Origin: Lunularia cruciata
Lineage: Eukaryota; Streptophyta; Marchantiopsida; Lunulariales; Lunulariaceae
Direction: 5' to 3'
DNA: 64,000 bases
NCBI GenBank assembly: GCA_948567375.1
Contig: OX419755.1
Span: 36,275,001-36,339,000, forward strand
Of the stretch, positions 55,301-64,000 are shown in pieces. Under the pieces are notes generated by a model. It was not told the DNA's origin. It saw only the letters and a list, made by a program, of their open reading frames with translations, and did no database searches. The first letter of the stretch is position 1. Each line of letters begins with the position of its first letter. The translations under genes were made by a program, and so were the position numbers.

Positions 55301-58300
55301 ACTAGTTGGACCACTTCTCCAAAGGGTAAGAACAAACATAATCACTTTAACTACTAGTATATGTACACTATTGAATGACTTTCATTAATAAGAGATATAC
55401 ACTATTTGATGTGATAGTTGCCAAACCCTTATGAGTAAAGACTTTGGAAGCCATATAGGCATGGGCAGCAGCAACCATTGCCACTAAGAAGCAAGGAGGA
55501 TCAGAATGCTTAATTTTTCATTGATGCCTTTACAACCTTGGAATTGGATAGGTTAAAGCATCTTCATCATCATTTTGACAAATTGTAAAAAAAATTTGTA
55601 CTAAGACTATCTCTCACCCATGAAATACCTCTTATGATAACTTTTATGTGCACCATGTGCTATGAACAAAAAACAAGTTGATATCAATCACCATCAAGGA
55701 TAACAACAACATGTGCTATGAAGGAATATTCTCTCATAACCTCTCCAAAATCTCTTATTCTCTCCTCAAGTCACTTATTCCATCTTTCGTTTTGGACCAA
55801 AGCTCCTCCAAAATGGCCTTTAAGGGAAGACTTCACCAATCTAAGCATAGAAAGTACTTCTCACACACTCATAAAAGAGTCCTCTAGAGTTAGAGCTTCC
55901 TCCAAAATGAACACTATATAATGGTACACTCAAGATGAAATCTTACTCTTTATAGAGGTAATACTTACAAAGCCTCATTCCCATCACTCAATCCATCTTC
56001 CAAGCTCACTAAGGATTTTCCTCAACCTATTAAGCCTTTCCTTATATACTCACTAGAATTATCATAGTAAATACCTTGGTGACTTGGTTAAATTTCTACT
56101 TGTCCTAAATTACCTTGGGTAAGGAATCTATGGATTTTCACATAGGTTTTTTGCCTCACATACATCCCTTTAGAAGCTTCTATGCATATACCCTAAGAAA
56201 GTAGGACCTTATCATAATTAAAATTACAATATATTCTAAGGTCAACTCAAATTGACCTAACTTGACTTACCTCTACTATGGAAGGTCACTTAACTTGGTT
56301 GAGCCCATAGGAGTTTGTACACCTCTATAACAAGTGCAAAGTCCAAGATAGAGGCATCACTTCAATATATTTAACTATAAAATTTCCTAAAGGGTACCAC
56401 TCTAATATAAAATTCTCTAAAGCGTTCATACTTTAATATAAAGATCATTAGAGTGTCATATTGAGTATTCAAAATAAAATATTGGATCCTTTTTCCTTAT
56501 ATAGCCACACTTAGTTAAAGATATCTCTAACTTAATTATTACTAAACTTAGCTAACTATGACTACCTCAAAACCACCAAAATGCCTTTAATGACTCATGT
56601 GTATCCTAGGATGTTCTAGGTCTTCTTTGAGAGATAGTTTGAGGACCTTTGTAAAGAAGAATGACTTTGGTAATCTCAATTGCCATTTTCACTTCAGATT
56701 TTAGACAGAGTCTTGGTCACTAAATAACACTCTTATATATTAGATCTTCATAAACATGCAATAATAATGAGAGCTCCTATCACTTAGGATATTTTTGCCC
56801 TATCTATTACCTAATTAGGATATTTACTTAGAGGATCTTTATCATAGAGTGCAACCAAAATCTATTTAGATCACATATAATCTTTGGTATAGGGTATTGC
56901 AGTTCATCCTTAGGCCTTTTGTTTGTTCTTGTTATTTTTTACTTCTTAATGTATTGTATTCTTTCTTCTTCTTTTAAAGTAAACTATTTTGCTTTTAATT
57001 TCATACAATTCTTGCTACATTGACTTGGCCTTGTAATTCACCCATGATTATTATGTTTATTCTTGGCATTTCTTATATCTTTGCATGAGAAAAACAAATT
57101 CCACTTCCAAACTCCATTCAATAAACATAAATATTCCCTCTTTCTTTCCACCAATATATCAAAAAATGACTTGCAACTAAATTACTTTTGACAAAAAATT
57201 CTTGTTTTTAATAAAAATTATTTTTCACCAAAAAATTTATAAAAATGTACAATTTTTTAGAGTAAAGCGTGATTCAAAGATTGACAGGCAATTTCAAGAT
57301 TTCTATGTTTTGAGAAAAAATATCACAATTATTTTAAGAAATAATGATAATTTTTCTACAAGAAAATAGATATAAATTTTTTGGGAATATTTTGTACTTA
57401 TATTAGTTTACACTATTTTGAACCAAATGGATAATACTGTTTTAAACTATTACTCTAAAATTTGTTTTCTCATTCTATATTCACCAAAATACCTATGATG
57501 TTTAAAGATTTCAAATATTTTCTAAACCCATATGTTGAGGTGTACATCCTATAGGTTTATCTAAGAGTGTCATAAACAATTATATATGCAAATTCCTTGA
57601 AAATATCTTCTAAAATTAGTCAAAAACTACATATAATTATCCCGTTGAAAGTGCATTTTGTATTTACTAAACTTCATCCTCATTCATTCTTATTGTTCCA
57701 ATTACTTAGATTGTACTCCTGCAAAAAAAAACATATATCCTCATTCATTCTTATTGGTCCAATTACTTAGATTGTACATTGCAAAAGAACTTATATTTTA
57801 TGCAAACTTGAGTTACAATGCTTTGTTCAAGACCCATACTTTGGTCAAGGTAAAATCAAGTGCTAACATTTTAATTCCATAAAATCTTTCTCAATATCCT
57901 TCTATCATTTGCTTGTTTTCTTGAAAAAAATACTCTTCATTACATACATCTACTTGCTTGGTAGCAAATAATTAAATTTTGGTTCCCTTATTTATTTTGG
58001 GATAGTACTTTTAGGAATTTGAAAAAACTAAAATCTTCATAATGTTGGATCATTAGTTATAAGCAAAACATTAGACTAGAGAATGTTTAAGTAGTTTTGT
58101 TTTCAAGAAGCACAAAAAGCAAAATGGTAAAATCTATTCATTGAAATCCCTAGAAGATTAAGATTAATGATATGATAAATGTTGTGCACCATGTTTTTAA
58201 TTATTTTTAATATCTTCAAAAGCTTAATTAAGGTCAATGGAGGATATGCCAAATTCTTCTATAACTAATGGTTTCCTAAACTCACTTCTTTCTAGAATAA

Positions 58301-58470
58301 ACTTCAATGGTAATTTTTGAGAACTCAAGATCTCTCTGCTATCATTGGAGTGCAATTAAATGACAAACATCATTCATTGGTTCCCAAGAAGAATTCATCA
58401 AAAACCATTTCTCCACACTTTGATGAAGACTTGCATGTTTGAATTTTAATTATGAATGAAAGTAATATTA
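52331..58470. other. Gene-poor stretch, no confirmed feature
   Basis: 52.4-53.7 kb has higher GC and no recognisable domain. From 53.7 kb onward AT content is high with long runs of A and T (57.1-57.5 kb is extreme). A direct repeat of about 65 bases, CCTCATTCATTCTTATTG...AGATTGTAC, is at 57678-57785. No retroelement domain or plausible exon was recognised. Confidence 0.45.
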
Positions 58471-58479
58471 TACAAAGGA

Positions 58480-58942
58480 TGGATTTTTTTGTGTTATCAT
58501 CAATGTAAAAGACCAAAGAAAGGAATAGGAGAATGGAAGAGCAGAGTGGAAGATCACATTGGAACTCTCAAGTGAATAAAACTTTAACTGCTTACCATGA
58601 ACTTGTTCTTTGGTATTCACAATGAAGCAATAAAAGGCTCTTGAGAAGTCTCCTTCTAGAAGCAGTCTTCTTGGAATACAAGCTAAGCTAGCCGAGAAGC
58701 TTCCTTTTAGAAACTGCCTACTAGGTAGACAAGCTAAGCTAGCCATTAACTTGGTGTGCAAGTTATCCAATCCTTGGAAGGTACCTATAAATTTCCCATC
58801 AAGAAACCTCCTAGATACATTTAGAATATTCTACTAAAACTTCCTAGATTCTTCTACAACATTTTTAGAATTCAAAGCTATATTTTACTAGCTCATTACC
58901 CTATGCTTTTTTGCTTACTTTATATTACTACATATTCCCACA
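58480..58942 (-). repeat. 3' LTR of element G
   Basis: The inner boundary CATTCCCACA at 58942 (TGTGGGAATATG on the element strand) is clear. It is followed by a purine-rich tract on the element strand (TTCAAAGAGGACATTC). The outer end is approximate. A short internal repeat AGCTAAGCTAGCC occurs twice (about 58681 and 58731). Confidence 0.7.
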
Positions 58943-61900
58943 TTGCTAGTGAGAATGTCCTCTTTGAAATGGAATATTATAATTCATTTATGGCCATTTG
59001 TGCAATGCGGAGACAAGAAAGAGGCTCCCATGTGGCATCATGAAGAAGATACCCTTTCCGACAGACCTTATATTCAATTGTCGTTGGTGGCCATGTTGGA
59101 TGTCATGATGAGTAAATGTATGATCAAATTTGTAAATTTAATGATCAATTATAGAGATGGGAGAAGGAGGATGTTGGAGACAAATTATGAAAGGAGGAGT
59201 GGTTAGAAATAAAGAATTCAACTTTGAAACATGGAAGATAAGATGGATCTTCATATGATTAGGAAGTGAAAGTTGGTAGGCAATAGGAGAAGTGATTTAG
59301 GTATTATCAAATGGACCTATCTAATTAGGAGCAAATTTACAAACTTGGCTATCAAGCGGGAGAGGAAGGTTATTAGAAGAAAGCATGACCTTATTGCCTA
59401 GTTGAAAGGTGAGTGGTAGAAGTAGTCCACCTAATTTTTGATTCTTCATCTTGTTGCATTGGCAACTCTCACAAGATCCAAAAAAACTCTCAAACCTCTT
59501 GTGCCATGTTTGGCCACCATTATTGATATAAGAAGGTACTCAAGGTTTTTTCAATACCCATGTGACCAAAAATTGGTACATCATGAACCTCTTGAAGCCA
59601 CTCAAGTTATAGATCACATATAGTTGGAATATAGGTCCAATTCTCATAAAATAGAGGACCTTCTTTGAATACAAAAAGTATTGTATTCCTTTTTGTGTGC
59701 TATGAGATGCCTTTGCACCAATTGGAAGAAAGGGTCATGTAAAATAGTCTTGAACTCTATATGTGCCATTGAGTCTATCAACACTACGGTGATTGCTATT
59801 ATCATGGGAGATTCAAGAAGAATCTTCAAATCCATTTTTTGTCATAGTGCATCAAGAATGGTATACAACTTTTTAGGTTTACTCAGGCTTGATATCAAAA
59901 AATTTTACTTGTTATTTCCATCAATGATGTAATTTTTTATATGCTCTAAATCTAAATTTTGCAACAAGATGTGTGATTGGTTTGCATGATTATTTATTTC
60001 TCCAAGAGGTAATATATCCATAGTTTTATGGGTATACCATTGCTGGTTGTTCTTAGTCTCACGCAAATAATCCCTTTTTTCTATGTTTAGTTGGCAAGAC
60101 ACAAAGGCAATGGGATGTTATCCATCTGAAAACTTTTGCTGCAATATAGCTCCAATGGCAAAGTTAAAATATCAAAATCAACCACACAAGGTAGTTGAGG
60201 ATCATATGGTTGGAAGATGGGTTTGAAGACACCATATGCTTTAGTTTTTTGAATGCTTCTTTGTGCTTGGTTTTCCACTAAAAGCTTGCAATCTTCTCCA
60301 AGATATCAATCAATGATGTGGCCACATGAGCATAATAGTGGATGAATTGGTGGTAAAAACTCACCAATCCATTGTATCCTCAAATTTCCAATAGTATACT
60401 TAGGATTAGGTCAATTGGTAGTGGCCTTGGTTTTCTGCTTCTTCATCTTAATCCCCTCCATCAAAACCTTATGGCCCAAGAATGTAACTTCCTTCTACCA
60501 AAAGGCACTCTTGAACTTTTTGTAATAGAACTTCCATTATCATAGCCATCTCAAGACTTAATAGATATTATTCTTGTGTTTTGCTTCAATCTCACTATAA
60601 ATCAAAGTGTCATCCAAGAAAACTATCAATTATTGATCCAATAGCCTGTCTAACACCTGATACATTTGATCTATGAAGAGTATTAGAGCATTAGTGAGCC
60701 CAAAAAGTAAAACTTTCCATTCAAATTGCCGGTACCTTGTACAAAAGTAATCTTCTTCATATCTTCTCCATCAATTAGAATCTTCTAGTATTCACTTCAA
60801 AGATCAAACCTGAAGAAATATTTTTCTCTACTTAATTGATCCTATAAGTTATCAATTTGAGACAAGGGATATACATTCTTCATGGTTTATTTATTGAGAC
60901 ACCAATCGTAAATATCTAATCAAAGTCCTCCATCTTTCTTTGGTAAAAATAGTATAGGTGCTTCCCAAAGGGATGTATTATGTTGTATAAAATCCTTCTC
61001 CAACAACTTGGTTAGTTTTAATCAAAGCTCTTCTAACTCCTTTGATAAGTATTGAGAGGTTGTCTACTCACCAGAGTACTACTTGGCAATAGCTTGATCT
61101 TGAAGAGTATACCTTGATCAAAGAGTAACCCTTTTGAAAAATCATCTAGAAACACATCTACAAATTCTTGAACTATCTTATCAAGCATTGATTGTTGAGA
61201 CTTCTTATACTTATTAGATTCTCTTTGCACAATTAGTTTGATCAATAGTACAAAAATGGGAATATCTTCCTCCAAAGCTTGTTCTACAACCGCTATACTA
61301 ACAAATTTCCAAATCTTGGGATGGGCTACTCTTAGATGTCCTCTTCAAAAGTGCTATCAACCCAATCAATAAGCCTTACCTTGGTTTGCTTGATTTTGTC
61401 ATTATGCCCAATCAAATTGAACCTTATGATGTTCAAGGAAGACCTAGAATGACATTGTAGTGTAGAGAAGCTTTTACAAACCTCTTACATTCTAAATACT
61501 CATTCACAATCTTCAATGCAACAAGATATGAGGTACAAAATAGAAAATCTTTTTACCATCTGCCATCATAAATTTACTACCAAATACTAATTTGATAAGA
61601 ATATATAATTCTTTTGTTAATTGCATCAATATGCAATTTTAAGAACTCCCACAATCAACCAAAATCATGTCATCATGATTAGATATCATACCTTGCAAGT
61701 GTATCCAACTTGCATATGTTGAACCTTCAATCTTATTAGAACAAATAAGATTCTTAATAAGTGGCTTGGATGTCCTTGTAAGTTGTATGAAACTTGCATA
61801 ATTTGAGCCTTCAATCTTGTTGGAAAAAATATATTCCTAGTAAGTGGCTTGATAGGATTTTTTTATTTCTTTGATCTTCATGCCCCAAGAACTCCATTTG

Positions 61901-62650
61901 GGCATAGGTTGAGTTCATCCATTCCTAGTTGGACATTTTGGTAATGATATTTGGCAACAATGAAGCAACTATTATTTTATCATAATTTTTTTCTATCTAC
62001 ACTACCAAGTGGTCCTTGTTAGATGACATTAATCTCTATTTGTACTTGCTCTTCCATCTATATGTGATGCGTTTGAAGGTCTATGAAATTCAAGATTGAG
62101 AGCAAGTTGTGACAACCAATGAATCAAAGTGCTCAACCAATTATATGGCTTCTTCCAAGAGTTTGGGCTTTCATATAATTATTTCTAATTTGGTGTGTGA
62201 TTTCAAGTCTCTAACAAACAAAGCCAAAGCTTCACCCTCTAGTATCTTTAGAATTTTCATTATTGTATTTTGTATTTGAGTGATAAAGCTACTCATAGAC
62301 CCAATTTGCTTCAATTGTATCAATATGTCTTATGCAACATTCATTGCTTGGATTCACCCAATTATTGCACTCTTGAATTCATCTTGTGTAAAGACTAGAA
62401 TAAAAAATTGTTGTTGAACTTGCTCTACTTGGAATCATTACCATAGATTTTTCACTCTATCTAATTGGCTCAAATCCAAGAAAATATATCTCTATTCATC
62501 TAGAAGATTTGTTGTTTCAAAATAATATTTGCAATCAAACACAAAATTCTCTATTGTACCTAATACATTCTTGCATTTAAATACCTCTAGTTTTGAAAAC
62601 TAAACTTTATCTCCTTCTTCTCAAAATGTTACACTTTTACTTGCTCTTAT
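58943..62650 (-). pseudogene. Element G Gag-Pol remnants
   Basis: On the minus strand: Gag-like text near 62050-62300; the segment before RT with FVDVFLDDFSKGLL near 61160-61110, matching the Gypsy F-x-D-V-F...LPxGLP motif; RT with FLDDTLIYSE near 60610, matching Y-I-D-D-I-L-I-Y-S. The integrase zinc finger reads HDVPIFGHMGIEKTLSTF then WWPNM near 59600-59500 (H-x-H...WP-x-M with the second half damaged). Stops and frameshifts are frequent. Confidence 0.77.
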
Positions 62651-62684
62651 AATTGAAAATCTCTCTCTTCCAATAATCAAGGAA

Positions 62685-62760
62685 GGTGCTCAATTGTTGC
62701 TACATAGCAATGACTATGACTATTGTCATAGTCATTTCTATGCAGCAACAATTGAGTGCC
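62685..62760. repeat. Strong hairpin with 36-bp arms
   Basis: Arms 62685-62720 and 62725-62760 are complementary at 32 of 36 positions around a 4-base loop TATT. The arm starts GGTGCTCAATTGTTGCT. It lies just upstream of the presumed primer-site side of element G's 5' LTR, between the LTR and Gag. Confidence 0.88.
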
Positions 62761-62989
62761 TTTGTTGCTGCCATGACTATTACTCTACCAAATTATCAAC
62801 TTGTAATTAGCTAAGTTAACTTGGAGATATAATATACCAACCATTCCTTGGAAGTTATTATCCAAAGGATCAATGGTTCATTAGACAAGGTGATCATATT
62901 CAAAAAATTCTACCCAAAGTGTGAAATTATAAACTATATGAACGGATACATTGGTAGTACATGGACACAAAAATCCCAATGGTTTGAGA

Positions 62990-63427
62990 GAAATGGATTT
63001 GGTGGTCCATAGATTCCATCCATCATATTCTTACTCTATAGAATGGAAGATTATATTGGAATTCTCAAGTGAATGAAACTATCAATGTTTAGCACAAACT
63101 TGGGCTTTGGTATTTATAGTGAAGCAATGTACGACTCTTGAGAAATTTCCAAGGAAAATTTCTTCTTGAAGCTGCCTTATTCTACTGCAGGCTAAACTAG
63201 CTGAGAAGTTCACTTCTTGAAACCACCTACTTGGTGTGCAAGTTACCCAATCCTTGGAAGGTACCTAGAAGCTTCACACCAAGAAGCTTCCTAGATGGTT
63301 CTAGACATTTTACCAAGAAGCTTCTTATGAATATTTTAGAATACTCTTAAAATTCCTAGCTATATTTAGCTTCTTCTACTAACTCATTAACCTTTGCTAA
63401 CTCATTTTCCAACTCCATATTATTACA
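62990..63427 (-). repeat. 5' LTR of element G
   Basis: Aligns with the left LTR from about 63045 to 63427 (AAGTGAATGAAACT, GGTATTTATAGTGAAGCAAT, GCAAGTTACCCAATCCTTGG). The outer end TATTATTACA at 63427 matches TATTCCCACA of the partner. The inner boundary (about 62790-63020) is uncertain. Confidence 0.65.
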
Positions 63428-64000
63428 ATCAAGATAGCATTTGAAATCTCAAGTTTCTTTTGATCATTCAATTGAAGGTCTTTATGTATAAAACTCTTAA
63501 TGATAGCAATAAGAGTGGCCATTGTAAGGGTTTTAGAATGATACAAATATACAAACATTTGATTGAACAGTTGCTCAATATAGTCATGACACATGACTAT
63601 TGCTCAATATAATCACTCAAAAATACGATAATATTTTCTTGTTAACTAATTTTTCCAACCACATTGAAAGATAAGTATTGCATGAGATTGCAAGTATATT
63701 CACTTCTATTATTACGTATATAAACAATTGAAGGTAGAGGATATGTGAAGTGTGCTATTTTAGTTTGTCAGAATTTAATTCAAAATTGGTATTGTGAGGT
63801 TGAAGTTAGAATTAAAATATAATAGGCCATGAAGAGTTTTGATTTCATATTGCTATTGAATATGAGTAGATCAAAAAAATGTACTACTACTAGTTACATA
63901 GTTTTTATGGACTTTGGTTTCTTGATGGAATATAGAAGTGTAGTTTATTTTTGGTCCATAAAATTAATGATAATTCCAAGTTATTTCCTAATTATGAAAT
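63428..64000. other. No feature recognised
   Basis: AT-rich flank of element G with short direct repeats such as TTGCTCAATATA (63571 and 63600). No coding support. Confidence 0.45.

Larger units (their letters stand above)
58480..63427 (-). mobile_element. Degraded Ty3/Gypsy element G
   Basis: This is a minus-strand element with similar LTRs at about 58480-58942 and about 62990-63427 (shared GTGCAAGTTATCCAATCCTTGG-type, GCTAGC...GAGAAG and TATTAC...ACA ends). From high to low coordinates one finds the Gag region, protease-RT linker, RT, RNase H and integrase. Integrase after RNase H gives the Gypsy order. All frames are broken, so it is ancient. Confidence 0.8.

Noticed and set aside
57140-57460. 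Very AT-rich tract as a possible matrix attachment site or replication origin
   Set aside because: Composition alone does not support either, and no specific motif was found.

Overview
The window is a retrotransposon-dense stretch of a large nuclear genome, most likely a land plant or streptophyte alga. Two retroelement lineages carry primer-binding sites that fit initiator tRNA-Met of plant type: one pairs with the anticodon arm (GGTTATGGGCCCAC), the other with the 3' end (TGGTATCAGAGC). The LTRs carry plant telo-box motifs, and the only recognisable cellular gene has introns of 0.2 to 1.8 kb. No bacterial, organellar, rRNA, tRNA or CRISPR feature was seen. The species could not be identified.

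Layout. (1) 1-34.9 kb is a nest of Ty1/Copia elements inserted into copies of an unclassified 1-1.7 kb repeat, here called R. Element A (1789-7033, minus) is complete, with near-identical LTRs and a perfect target duplication. Element B (7457-18496, minus) carries element C (7767-13695, minus) in its 3' LTR, and C carries an A-type solo LTR. Element D (19263-25630, plus) carries two solo LTRs. Element E (26398-31497, plus) carries a solo LTR in its integrase and has lost its 3' end. A Penelope-like reverse-transcriptase relic lies at 25.65-26.28 kb. (2) 34.9-38.0 kb holds the 3' half of a fungal/bacterial-type (CrtI-like) phytoene desaturase gene. Three exons with consistent splice phases are visible, and the large intron contains a solo LTR and diverged R sequence. 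(3) 38-46 kb is mostly low-copy sequence with a few weak gene candidates, including a short secreted peptide ORF. (4) 46-64 kb is AT-rich and contains two old, heavily mutated elements: a third Copia (F, about 46.04-51.22 kb) and a Ty3/Gypsy element (G, about 58.5-63.4 kb).

Elements A, B and D belong to one Copia group in which Gag starts inside the 5' LTR and the primer-binding site lies within the gag reading frame. A-type LTRs look mosaic: their ends and R/U5 resemble B/D LTRs, while their U3 resembles the unrelated C/E lineage. The most notable points are the CrtI-type desaturase in a plant-like genome, the LTR-encoded Gag start combined with a half-tRNA primer, the mosaic LTR, and an inverted duplication of gag in D that could fold into long double-stranded RNA.
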